Notes under the pieces: model-generated
Seen by the model: the letters and a program-made list of their open reading frames with translations, nothing else
The model's database searches: none
What the model was told of the DNA's origin: nothing
Translations under genes and position numbers: made by a program
Assembly: GCF_022627325.1 (NCBI RefSeq)
Contig: NZ_JAETZZ010000017.1
Span: 1 to 64,000, forward strand
DNA length: 64,000 nt
Direction of reading: 5' to 3'
From: Pseudomonas putida
Lineage (GTDB): Bacteria; Pseudomonadota; Gammaproteobacteria; Pseudomonadales; Pseudomonadaceae
Shown here: positions 52,295 to 60,071 of the stretch, in pieces
Position numbering within the stretch: position 1 is the stretch's first letter
Layout: the number at the start of each line of letters is the position of its first letter

Positions 52295-52965
52295 TGGACG
52301 CCCTGAATTTCTTCGCCAACGTCGACTGGGCCGAAATCTGGCTGGCCACCATCGACACCATGATCATGCTGTTCGGTTCGCTGTTCTTCACCGTGCTGCT
52401 GGGCCTGCCACTGGGCGTGCTGCTGTTCCTCTGCGGGCCGAAGCAGATGTTCGAACAGCGGGGTGTGTATGCGCTGCTGTCGCTGGTGGTCAACATTCTG
52501 CGCTCGCTGCCGTTCATCATCCTGCTGATCGTGATGATCCCGATCACCGTGCTGATCACCGGCACCTCGCTGGGCGTTGCCGGCGCCATTCCCCCGCTGG
52601 TGGTGGGTGCCACGCCGTTCTTCGCCCGCCTGGTGGAAACCGCCCTGCGTGAAGTGGACCGCGGCATCATCGAGGCCACCCAGTCGATGGGCGCCACCAC
52701 CCGCCAGATCATCACCAGTGCGTTGTTGCCAGAGGCCCGCCCGGGCATCTTCGCGGCCATTACCGTCACTGCCATCACCTTGGTGTCGTACACCGCCATG
52801 GCCGGCGTGGTCGGCGCTGGCGGCCTTGGCGACCTGGCCATCCGCTTCGGCTACCAGCGTTTCCAGACCGACGTAATGGTAGTCACCGTGGTACTGCTGC
52901 TGGTTCTGGTTCAAGTACTGCAGAGCGTGGGCGACAAACTGGTCGTGCATTTTTCCCGTAAGTAA
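52294..52965 (+). CDS. metI: Methionine ABC transporter permease MetI
   Basis: A 223-residue permease with five to six helices and the EAA loop EVDRGIIEATQSMGATTRQIITSALLPEARPGI. GGAGG lies 10 bases before ATG 52294, which overlaps the metN stop by one base (TGATG). It forms the membrane channel of the MetNIQ importer. Confidence 0.93.
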   Translation: MDALNFFANVDWAEIWLATIDTMIMLFGSLFFTVLLGLPLGVLLFLCGPKQMFEQRGVYALLSLVVNILRSLPFIILLIVMIPITVLITGTSLGVAGAIPPLVVGATPFFARLVETALREVDRGIIEATQSMGATTRQIITSALLPEARPGIFAAITVTAITLVSYTAMAGVVGAGGLGDLAIRFGYQRFQTDVMVVTVVLLLVLVQVLQSVGDKLVVHFSRK

Positions 52966-53029
52966 CCCCAATGGGGTCGGCCTGGCCGACCCGTTCGGGG
53001 GCCGTCGCGGCCCTCACAAGGAGTGATTC

Positions 53030-53800
53030 ATGAAGAAGCTGCTTGCTGTCGCTGCCGCTGTCGCGGCGTTTTCGGCCCACGCCGGTGACTTGACCGTCGC
53101 CGCTACCCCGGTGCCGCACGCCGAAATTCTCAACTTCGTCAAACCACAGCTGGAGAAAGAGGGTGTAAACCTGAAGGTGAAAGAATTCACCGACTACATC
53201 CAGCCAAACGTACAAGTCGCCGAAAAGCGCCTGGATGCTAACTTCTTCCAGCACCAGCCGTACCTGGATGAGTTCAACAAGGCCAAGGGTACCGACCTGG
53301 TCAGCGTTGCCGGCGTGCACATCGAGCCGCTGGGCGTCTACTCGACCAAGATCAAGAAGCTCGACGAACTGCCTACCGGCGCCACCGTGGTCATCCCCAA
53401 CGACGCCACCAATGGCGGCCGTGCCTTGCTGCTGCTGGACAAGGCCGGGGTCATCAAGCTCAAGGACAACAGCAATATCCTGTCGACCGTGAAAGACGTT
53501 GTCGGTAACCCGAAGAACGTGAAGTTCCGTGAGCTCGAAGCGGCCACCATCCCGCGTGTACTGACCCAGGTCGATGCTGCCCTGATCAACACCAACTACG
53601 CGCTGGAAGCCAAACTGAACCCGGAAAAAGACGCTCTGGCCATCGAAGGCAGCGACTCACCGTACGTGAACATCCTCGTTGCCCGCCCGGACAACAAGGA
53701 TTCGCAAGACATGAAGAAACTGGCGGCTGCACTGCACTCGCCTGAGGTGAAGCAGTTCATCACCGAGAAATACAAAGGCGCTGTGGTTCCGGCGTTCTGA
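53030..53800 (+). CDS. metQ: Methionine-binding protein MetQ (non-lipoprotein form)
   Basis: A 256-residue NlpA/MetQ-family protein with conserved VAATPVPHAEIL, QPNVQVAEKRLDANFFQHQPYL and TVVIPNDATNGGRALLLL. The signal peptide ends AFSAHA-GDL and has no lipobox cysteine, so this copy should be a soluble periplasmic protein, unlike E. coli MetQ. AAGGAG is well spaced before the ATG. It delivers methionine to MetNI. Two similar GC hairpins follow. Confidence 0.93.
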   Translation: MKKLLAVAAAVAAFSAHAGDLTVAATPVPHAEILNFVKPQLEKEGVNLKVKEFTDYIQPNVQVAEKRLDANFFQHQPYLDEFNKAKGTDLVSVAGVHIEPLGVYSTKIKKLDELPTGATVVIPNDATNGGRALLLLDKAGVIKLKDNSNILSTVKDVVGNPKNVKFRELEAATIPRVLTQVDAALINTNYALEAKLNPEKDALAIEGSDSPYVNILVARPDNKDSQDMKKLAAALHSPEVKQFITEKYKGAVVPAF

Positions 53801-53809
53801 TCAGCCCCC

Positions 53810-53872
53810 GGGCCGCTTTGCGGCCCGACGCCGTGAGCAGCATGCAACACTGCGAGGCCCGCTTTGCGGGCC
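53810..53872. repeat. Two related GC hairpins downstream of metQ
   Basis: GGGCCGC-TTT-GCGGCCC (53810-53826) and GGCCCGC-TTT-GCGGGCC (53856-53872) share a stem of the same length and the same TTT loop, 39 bp apart. They lie between convergent metQ and the MocR gene. No T run follows, so they look like REP-derived or rho-assisted stops. Confidence 0.6.
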
Positions 53873-53893
53873 GTTCGCGATTCAAGGCGGGGT

Positions 53894-55420
53894 TTATCTC
53901 CAAGCCTTACGCAAGCGCATCAACGCCTCGGCAATCACGCCTTCTGGTACTGCCGCAAACCCAAGCACCAGCCCCGCCCGTTTATCCACAGGCACCTCAC
54001 TGTCCTCGAGCCAGTAACTGCTAAGTGGATTCACCTCCACGCCCACAGCCTCGGCCTTGGCCACCAGCTCTTGCTCGCGCGCAAAGTTATCCACATCGAC
54101 CTTCACATGCAGCCCCGCTGCAACGTCCGGCATCGCCGCCAGCCCCGACACATCACCAGGCCACCCGGCCTTCAGCACGTTGCGCCGGCTCAGCGCCGCA
54201 CGGCGCATGCGGCGTACGTGCCGCTGAAAATGCCCCTGAGCCATGAACTCAGCCATCACACACTGGGTTCCCACTTCGGAATGGCGCACTGCCAGCGCCC
54301 TACCCTGGCTGAAAGCCTGCACCAACCGCTCCGGCAATACCAAGTAGCCAAGGCGCAGCGCTGGGAAAGCGATCTTGCCGAAGGTACCGACATACAGCAC
54401 CCGCCCTTGCCGGTCCAAAGCCGCCAACGGGGCCAGCGGTGCTCCGTTGTAACGGTATTCACCGTCGTAGTCATCTTCGATGATCCAGCCATCCTGGCGC
54501 TCGGCCCAGGCCAGCAACGCCAAGCGGCGGGCCAGGCTCATGGTTACCCCTGTCGGATACTGGTGCGCCGGGGTGACGTAAACCAAGCGACAGTTGCCAG
54601 CGTGGGCAAGCCTGGCGCAGTCCAGGCCCTCTTCATCTACCGGCACGCCTCTCACCCGCCCGCCCGCCACGGCAAAGGCATGCCCGGCGGCACGATACCC
54701 GGGGTTTTCCACAGCCACCTCATCCCCCGGTTGCATCAACAGCTGTGCACAAAGGCTTATGGCCTCCTGCGCGCCATTGGTGATCACAATTTGTCCAGCC
54801 GTGCACGACATGCCCCGTGACCGACGTAGATACGCAGCGATCAACTCACGCAACAATGGCTCGCCCGCCGGGTCGCCATAACCAAGCTGCGCTGGATCTG
54901 GATTTCGCCAGAAGCCCGCTTGCAGCTTGGCCCAGACGTTGAAAGGGAACAGGTCGAACGCTGGAACACCTACTCGAAATGCCCGTGACGGGCCGGCTTT
55001 TGGGGATGGCAGATGGTTATTTTTCAGACGCTCCAGGCGCTCGCTGGAGCGTTCACACCTGGATAAATCCTCAGTGCTTTCCGGGCATTTTGTGGATAAC
55101 CCTGTTGATAAGCCATGGGATAACCCTGTGGACAGTTGTGTGGATAGTTTTGGCAGATGACAAACGTAGGTGCCGTCTCCTACCCGGCTTTCTATGTAGC
55201 CCTCGGCGTAAAGCTGGTCATAGGCCCGTACCACGCTGTTGCGCGAGAGCGAGAGCATGCTTGCCAGGTCTCGTGTCGCCGGCAGGCGCGTGCCGCTGCT
55301 CAAGCGTCCATCCAGCACGCGAGCACGCAGCGCTTTATACAGCTGCTGACTCAACCCTCGGCGCTGGTCGAGGACGATCCCGGCAGGGTCGAATGGCAAT
55401 ACCAAAGGGCGCTCGCTCAT
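53894..55420 (-). CDS. MocR/PdxR-type regulator (GntR helix-turn-helix plus aminotransferase domain)
   Basis: A 508-residue MocR regulator. The GntR winged helix covers residues 15-85 (SGTRLPATRDLASMLSLSRNSVVRAYDQL), and a fold-type I aminotransferase domain starts near residue 145. The PLP lysine is in YVGTFGKIAFPALRLGY, where GK replaces the usual SK, and EDDYDGEY has the PLP aspartate. The linker (about residues 90-112) is unusually repetitive (LSTQLSTGLSHGLSTGLSTK), encoded by repeats of CTGTCCACA-like units. It is divergent from the paiB-like gene, its probable target. Confidence 0.9.
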   Translation of the reverse strand: MSERPLVLPFDPAGIVLDQRRGLSQQLYKALRARVLDGRLSSGTRLPATRDLASMLSLSRNSVVRAYDQLYAEGYIESRVGDGTYVCHLPKLSTQLSTGLSHGLSTGLSTKCPESTEDLSRCERSSERLERLKNNHLPSPKAGPSRAFRVGVPAFDLFPFNVWAKLQAGFWRNPDPAQLGYGDPAGEPLLRELIAAYLRRSRGMSCTAGQIVITNGAQEAISLCAQLLMQPGDEVAVENPGYRAAGHAFAVAGGRVRGVPVDEEGLDCARLAHAGNCRLVYVTPAHQYPTGVTMSLARRLALLAWAERQDGWIIEDDYDGEYRYNGAPLAPLAALDRQGRVLYVGTFGKIAFPALRLGYLVLPERLVQAFSQGRALAVRHSEVGTQCVMAEFMAQGHFQRHVRRMRRAALSRRNVLKAGWPGDVSGLAAMPDVAAGLHVKVDVDNFAREQELVAKAEAVGVEVNPLSSYWLEDSEVPVDKRAGLVLGFAAVPEGVIAEALMRLRKAWR

Positions 55421-55423
55421 CGC

Positions 55424-55472
55424 ATTGGACCTATCAAAATCATCGTCAATGGCTCTTAACCTGAACCAATAG
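55424..55472. promoter_or_regulatory. Candidate MocR operator
   Basis: ATTGGACCTAT (55424-55434) and the inverted half-site GAACCAATAG (55463-55472) share ATTGG in opposite orientation in the 89-bp divergent region. This fits a MocR dimer controlling both its own gene and the PaiB-like gene. Inferred only. Confidence 0.5.
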
Positions 55473-55509
55473 CCTGCCTACGATGGAGCCAATCGACAAG
55501 GATCGGCTC

Positions 55510-56139
55510 ATGTACAACAGCAAACCGCACCAGGAACACAACCTTGAGCGCCTGCATCAACAGATGCGCGAAACCCGCCTGGCCCTGCTCGTCACCCACG
55601 GCGAACACGGCCTGCTGGCCAGTCACATACCCGTGTTGATCGATGCCAGCGAAGGTGAGTTGGGCACCGTTTACGGCCATCTGGCCCGTGCCAACCCTCA
55701 GTGGCAGGCCTTGGAGCAAGGTGTAGAAGCCTTGTTGGTATTCACCGGCCCAGACGCTTATGTCAGCCCCAGCTACTACCCGAGCAAGCTCGACAACCCC
55801 AAGGTGGTACCTACCTGGAACTACCTGGCGGTGCATGCCTACGGCGCCGCTGAGGTGGTGCAAGGCGGCCCCGGCCTGCTGGATATCGTCAGCCGCCTGA
55901 CCGACCTGCACGAACAAGGGCGCAGCGCCCCATGGAAAGTCACCGATGCACCCAGCGATTACATCGAAGGCATGCTCCGCGCCATCGTCGGCTTCCGTCT
56001 GCCCATCGCGCGGCTGCAGGGTGCACGCAAACTCAGCCAGAACCGCTCGGCGCAGGACATGGAAGGTGTGCGCCAAGGCTTGGCCAGCAGTACCGACCCG
56101 CTCAACAATCAACTGGCAGCGCAGATGCGTACGCCCTGA
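55510..56139 (+). CDS. PaiB-like FMN-binding negative regulator family protein
   Basis: A 209-residue protein of the FMN-binding split-barrel PaiB family. Conserved parts are ALLVTHGEHGLLASHIPVLID, YGHLARANPQW, SPSYYPSK and VPTWNYLAVHAYG. ATG 55510 has AAGGA 8 bases upstream. In Bacillus, PaiB pairs with the acetyltransferase PaiA in polyamine metabolism and protease control. Here two GNAT genes follow on the same strand, which recalls that pairing. Operon with the first GNAT, 12 bp downstream. Confidence 0.88.
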   Translation: MYNSKPHQEHNLERLHQQMRETRLALLVTHGEHGLLASHIPVLIDASEGELGTVYGHLARANPQWQALEQGVEALLVFTGPDAYVSPSYYPSKLDNPKVVPTWNYLAVHAYGAAEVVQGGPGLLDIVSRLTDLHEQGRSAPWKVTDAPSDYIEGMLRAIVGFRLPIARLQGARKLSQNRSAQDMEGVRQGLASSTDPLNNQLAAQMRTP

Positions 56140-56151
56140 AGGAACATCCCC

Positions 56152-56598
56152 ATGCCGAACATCATCCTGCGCCCCGTCAGCGCCAACGACCATGCTGCAT
56201 GGCTGCACCTGTGGCAGGCCTACCTGCGCTTTTATCAAACCGAACTGGCCGATGAAGTCAGCGCCGTGACATGGCAACGCATCCTCGACCCACAGGAGCC
56301 GACCCACTCGGCCCTGGCCTGGCTCGATGGCAAGGCGGTAGGCATGGTCAACTGGATCTATCATCGAACCAACTGGAGCATTGGTAACGCCTGCTACCTG
56401 CAGGACCTGTACGTTGACAGCGAGCAGCGCGGCCTGGGCGTTGGCCGTCAACTGATCGAACGGGTCAACGCCAGTGCCAAAGCGGCCGGCTGCTGCAAGG
56501 TGCACTGGCTGACGCATGAAACCAACACGACCGCCATCGGCTTGTACGAGCAGGTCGCAGAGCGACCCGGCTTCATCCAATTTCGCCAAACGCTGTGA
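56152..56598 (+). CDS. GNAT-family N-acetyltransferase
   Basis: A 148-residue acetyltransferase. The acetyl-CoA motif is LYVDSEQRGLGVGRQLIERV near residue 90, and the C-terminal motif B region is NTTAIGLYEQVA. It resembles diamine/polyamine or generic small-molecule GNATs. Substrate unknown; polyamine or drug-like amines are guesses from the PaiB neighbour. It begins 12 bp after the paiB-like gene. Confidence 0.87.
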   Translation: MPNIILRPVSANDHAAWLHLWQAYLRFYQTELADEVSAVTWQRILDPQEPTHSALAWLDGKAVGMVNWIYHRTNWSIGNACYLQDLYVDSEQRGLGVGRQLIERVNASAKAAGCCKVHWLTHETNTTAIGLYEQVAERPGFIQFRQTL

Positions 56599-56612
56599 GA
56601 CGGGAGCAACGC

Positions 56613-57287
56613 ATGAGTCAACCAAGTCACTGGCAACCTGCAGCCCTGCCCCAGGCCGAGCCGCTTGAAGGGCGTTTCATCCGTCTGGAGAAGCTCGACC
56701 CGGCGCGGCATGCCGACGATCTCTGGGAGGCGCTGCAAGGTCCGCACTGCGATCCCGCACTGTGGGACTACCTGCCCTATGGCCCGTTCGCCGAGCGTGG
56801 TCCGTTCGATCAATGGCTTGCAGACAATGCCGCCAGCCGCGATCCGCTTTTTTACAGCGTCATCGACCGCAGCAGCGGCCAGGTACAAGGCATGCTCAGC
56901 CTGATGTCGATCGTGCCTGCCCATGGCCGCATCGAGATCGGGCATATCGCCTTCGGTGCAGCCATGCAACGCTCCCCCAAAGGCACCGAGGCGGTATACC
57001 TGCTGGGCAAGCTAGGGTTTGAACTGGGTAATCGCCGGCTGGAATGGAAGTGCAACAACGCCAATGCCCGCTCCAAGCGCGCAGCAGAGCGCTTTGGCTT
57101 CACCTACGAGGGTGTGTTCCGCAATCACATGGTGATCAAGGGCCAGAACCGCGACACGGCCTGGTACTCGATTATCGATGAGGAGTGGCCGGCCGTGGCG
57201 GCGGCTTTCGAGCGCTGGCTGAGTGCCGACAACCAGCGCCCCGAAGGTCAGTCGAAAACGCTGGAAGCCTGTCGCGAGCAGGGCTGA
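56613..57287 (+). CDS. RimJ/RimL-type GNAT acetyltransferase
   Basis: A 224-residue GNAT of the RimJ/RimL subfamily: GRFIRLEKLDPARHADDLWEAL at the N-terminus, IEIGHIAFGAAMQRSPKGTEAVYLL for acetyl-CoA, and WKCNNANARSKRAAERFGFTYEG. ATG 56613 has GGGAG upstream; the longer ORF adds MRREQR only. Such enzymes acetylate protein N-termini or amino acid-like metabolites. It is last in the paiB-GNAT-GNAT unit, ending 3 bp before the convergent mmuM. Confidence 0.87.
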   Translation: MSQPSHWQPAALPQAEPLEGRFIRLEKLDPARHADDLWEALQGPHCDPALWDYLPYGPFAERGPFDQWLADNAASRDPLFYSVIDRSSGQVQGMLSLMSIVPAHGRIEIGHIAFGAAMQRSPKGTEAVYLLGKLGFELGNRRLEWKCNNANARSKRAAERFGFTYEGVFRNHMVIKGQNRDTAWYSIIDEEWPAVAAAFERWLSADNQRPEGQSKTLEACREQG

Positions 57288-57290
57288 AGT

Positions 57291-58190
57291 TCAGCTCAGG
57301 TTACGCTTGAGCTCAGCGATGTGCTCTGGGCCGATGCCACAGCATCCGCCAAGCAGGCTGGCACCACGCTGGCGCCAGTCCTGGGCCCAGCTCAGGTAAC
57401 CCGGCGGGTCGAGGTCTTCGCGCAACTCATCCAGGCCATCGTTGGCGGTGGCGTCCTTGGGTTGCGGCGGGAACGCGTTGGCATAGGCGCCGATGGCGAT
57501 ATCCACACCTTGGCGCTCGAACACTTCGCGTGCAGCGTCGATGGCAGCACCGATCACTTCCGGCTGGCTGCAGTTGAACAGCATGGCTTTGACGCCCAGC
57601 GTTACCACCGCTTCGGCAGCTGCGCTCACAGTTTCACCAGAGCGCAGCATCGGTACGTCGCCGACCTCTTCATCCTGCAAGGTGAACGACACCCACAGCG
57701 GCTTGCCGTCTGCAGGCAGCTGGGCGGCAATTGCCTGCACTTCTGCGATCGCACTCTGGGTCTCGGCCAGCCACAGATCCACATACGGTGCCAAGCCCAC
57801 CACCAATGGGAGCAGGACCTCAGCCACGCGCTGCGGCTCGAACAGGTCAGGGCGGTAGGAGCCGAACAGCGGTGGCAATGAACCAGCGACGCGCACTGGC
57901 CGTGGGCTGGCATCCGCCGCCGTACGCGCCAGCTGACCAGCGGTGGCGGCCAGGGCGAAGCCTTCATCGGCGAAGCGGTCTTCACCAATGTGGAATGGCA
58001 CCACTGCATAACTGTTGCTGGTGATCACCCCGGCACCGGCATCGATATAAGCGGCATGCACCGCCACTACGGCGTCCGGCGCTTCGCTCAGTGCAAGTGC
58101 CGACCACTCCGGCTGGCGGAACGGCGCGCCTCGGCGCTGCAGCTCCCGACCCATACCGCCATCAAGAATGTCCAACGTCCGGTCGCCCAT
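57291..58190 (-). CDS. mmuM: Homocysteine S-methyltransferase
   Basis: A 299-residue enzyme of the MmuM/BHMT family, using S-methylmethionine or SAM to methylate homocysteine to methionine. Zinc cysteines are in LFNCSQPE and GGCCGIGPEHI. The N-terminus is ILDGGMGRELQRRG. ATG 58190 is used; the longer ORF adds 12 non-conserved residues from the AT-rich promoter. It is divergent from an amino-acid transporter, which may import its methyl donor or another sulfur compound. Confidence 0.88.
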   Translation of the reverse strand: MGDRTLDILDGGMGRELQRRGAPFRQPEWSALALSEAPDAVVAVHAAYIDAGAGVITSNSYAVVPFHIGEDRFADEGFALAATAGQLARTAADASPRPVRVAGSLPPLFGSYRPDLFEPQRVAEVLLPLVVGLAPYVDLWLAETQSAIAEVQAIAAQLPADGKPLWVSFTLQDEEVGDVPMLRSGETVSAAAEAVVTLGVKAMLFNCSQPEVIGAAIDAAREVFERQGVDIAIGAYANAFPPQPKDATANDGLDELREDLDPPGYLSWAQDWRQRGASLLGGCCGIGPEHIAELKRNLS

Positions 58191-58295
58191 ATAACTTCCG
58201 CTTATATTGATATGAATAATATTCACTGGTGGCTTTAAGCTTATAACTATTAAATATCGAAATCTGTTTTTTTAACAACTTTTTCAGGTGTCTTA
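58191..58295. promoter_or_regulatory. AT-rich divergent promoter of mmuM and the amino-acid transporter
   Basis: 105 bp, markedly AT-rich compared with the surroundings, with TATATTGATATGAATAATAT and the TAAGCTTATAACTATTAAATA stretch. Poor -35/-10 boxes for both directions can be drawn. The AT bias suggests both promoters and a regulator binding site overlap here. No known operator was recognised. Confidence 0.6.
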
Positions 58296-59117
58296 ATGCG
58301 TTTGCCCTCCTTGCTTTGCGCAGGCCTTCTGGCCCTCAGCGCCACCTCTGCAGCCTTTGCCGGTGCCACACTGGACCGCGTCGAGTCGCGCAAGGAAGTC
58401 GTCAACGTATTGATGGAGAGCTACCCACCGTTCTCCTTCCTCAATGACCAGAACCAGCTCGATGGTTTTGACGTCGACGTCGCCAAGGCGGTCGCGGCCA
58501 AGCTCGGCGTAAAGCTGCGGCTGGAAACACCCTCCTGGGATGTCATTGCTGCGGGCCGCTGGAGTGGTCGCTACGACCTGTGCATCTGTTCGATGACGCC
58601 AAGCAAGGCGCGCGCCCAGGTGTTCGACTTCCCGGTCGAGTACTACGCTTCGCCTGCGGTGATCGTGGTCAATGCCAAGGATGAGCGGATTCACTCGGCC
58701 AAGGACCTCAACGGCCTCAAGGTCGGCCTGACCAGTGCCTCCAGCTACGAGAGCTACCTGAACAAGAACCTGGTGATCGAAGGCGCGGAAGACAAGAAAA
58801 TCGAGTACCCCTTCGATTTTGTCCAGATTGCCCCCTATGACACCGACAACGTCGCCTTCCAGGACCTCGGCCTGGGAGCAGGCGTGCGCCTGGATGCGAT
58901 CCTGACCAACCTGGTGACCGCGCAACCACGCCTGGACCAGGACAAGCGCTTCAAACTGGCAGGCGAGCCACTGTACGAAGAGCCCAACGCGGTCGCCATC
59001 GAGAAAGGCGACCCGGAGTGGGACGCCAAGCTGCGCCAGGTGTTCGCCGAGCTGAAGGCCGATGGCACGCTGGCCAAGCTGTCGCAGAAGTGGATCGGCG
59101 CCGACATCAGTAAATGA
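58296..59117 (+). CDS. Amino-acid ABC transporter substrate-binding protein
   Basis: A 273-residue family 3 solute-binding protein with signal peptide (cleavage near AFA-GAT). It shows VLMESYPPFSFLND, DGFDVDVAKAVAAKLGVKL, and the amino-acid-binding ICSMTPSKARAQVFDF and DLNGLKVGLTSASSYESYL. The canonical R-E-R/DxR binding residues are partly present. It overlaps the permease gene by 4 bases. Ligand unknown; mmuM nearby makes S-methylmethionine or a sulfur amino acid a reasonable guess. Confidence 0.85.
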   Translation: MRLPSLLCAGLLALSATSAAFAGATLDRVESRKEVVNVLMESYPPFSFLNDQNQLDGFDVDVAKAVAAKLGVKLRLETPSWDVIAAGRWSGRYDLCICSMTPSKARAQVFDFPVEYYASPAVIVVNAKDERIHSAKDLNGLKVGLTSASSYESYLNKNLVIEGAEDKKIEYPFDFVQIAPYDTDNVAFQDLGLGAGVRLDAILTNLVTAQPRLDQDKRFKLAGEPLYEEPNAVAIEKGDPEWDAKLRQVFAELKADGTLAKLSQKWIGADISK

Positions 59118-59935
59118 GCGCCCATCAACCTGCCCCCAAACCCGTCGCCGCCTCGACGGGTTCAAGCCTTTTCGGCTTTCGCACCCGTCTGTACCTGACG
59201 TGGCTGGTGTTGCTGCTGCTGTTCGTGGGCTTCTTTCTCAGTTTTGATCTGAAATTCTCGATCATCGTCGAGAAATTCCCCAACCTGGCAGGCTTCAAGC
59301 TAGGGCCCAACGGGTTCCTCCAGGGCGCTGCGCTGACCCTGTTCCTGTGCTTGTGCTCCATGGTGATATCGGTGCTGCTGGGCTTTGCCGCCGCCCTGGC
59401 GCGGTTGTCAAACAGCGCGCTACTGTTCGGCGTGGCGAGCTTCTACACCTCGTTCTTCCGCGGCACGCCACTGCTGATCCAGATCCTGTTGATCTACCTC
59501 GGCTTGCCCCAAGTGGGCCTGGTGCCAGGTGCAATCGCAGCGGGCATCATCGCCCTGTCGCTCAACTATGGTGCTTACCTGAGCGAAATCTTCCGGGCCG
59601 GCATCATTGGCGTTGCCGTGGGCCAGCGCCAGGCAGCGCTCGCCCTGGGCATGCGCCCGGTGGCGATCTTCTGGCACATCACCCTGCCGCAGGCCATGCG
59701 CACCATCATCCCGCCGACCGCCAACCAGTTCATCTCGATGCTCAAGGACTCGTCGCTGATTTCGGTGATGGGTGTCTGGGAAGTGATGTTCCTGGCCCAG
59801 TCGTATGGCCGCTCAAGCTATCGCTACCTGGAGATGCTGACGACAGCTGCGGTGATCTATTGGGTGTTGTCGATCCTGCTCGAACTGGCCCAGGCCAGGC
59901 TGGAGCGGCATTTTGGCAAGGGCTATCAGCGCTAG
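59114..59935 (+). CDS. Amino-acid ABC transporter permease
   Basis: A 273-residue HisMQ-type permease: five hydrophobic helices and the family EAA motif GQRQAALALGMRPVAIFWHITLPQAMRTIIPP. A cytoplasmic N-terminal tail of about 25 residues precedes the first helix. No ATP-binding gene follows. The next gene is a convergent oadA, so the ATPase must come from elsewhere in the genome or has been lost. Confidence 0.87.
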   Translation: MSAHQPAPKPVAASTGSSLFGFRTRLYLTWLVLLLLFVGFFLSFDLKFSIIVEKFPNLAGFKLGPNGFLQGAALTLFLCLCSMVISVLLGFAAALARLSNSALLFGVASFYTSFFRGTPLLIQILLIYLGLPQVGLVPGAIAAGIIALSLNYGAYLSEIFRAGIIGVAVGQRQAALALGMRPVAIFWHITLPQAMRTIIPPTANQFISMLKDSSLISVMGVWEVMFLAQSYGRSSYRYLEMLTTAAVIYWVLSILLELAQARLERHFGKGYQR

Positions 59936-60014
59936 GCCCAGCTGCGCCGAGTGATACGTGAGCTGGCCTTCAGATCGAGCGCCGCGCGCTTCGCCAAGGG
60001 CCTGACAGCCACGC

Positions 60015-60039
60015 AAAAAAAGGGGAGCATCCGCTCCCC
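60015..60039 (-). terminator. Terminator of the pyc operon
   Basis: On the minus strand GGGGAGC (60039-60033) pairs with GCTCCCC (60028-60022) around a 4-base loop and runs into seven T. It lies 33 bp after the oadA stop. Confidence 0.9.
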
Positions 60040-60071
60040 AGAGGTTAACCGCTTGTAGATGAGGGCTTATG

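Noticed and set aside
55091..55147. A replication origin at the DnaA-box cluster
   Set aside because: It lies inside a coding region, has no AT-rich unwinding stretch, and dnaA/rpmH genes are absent nearby.
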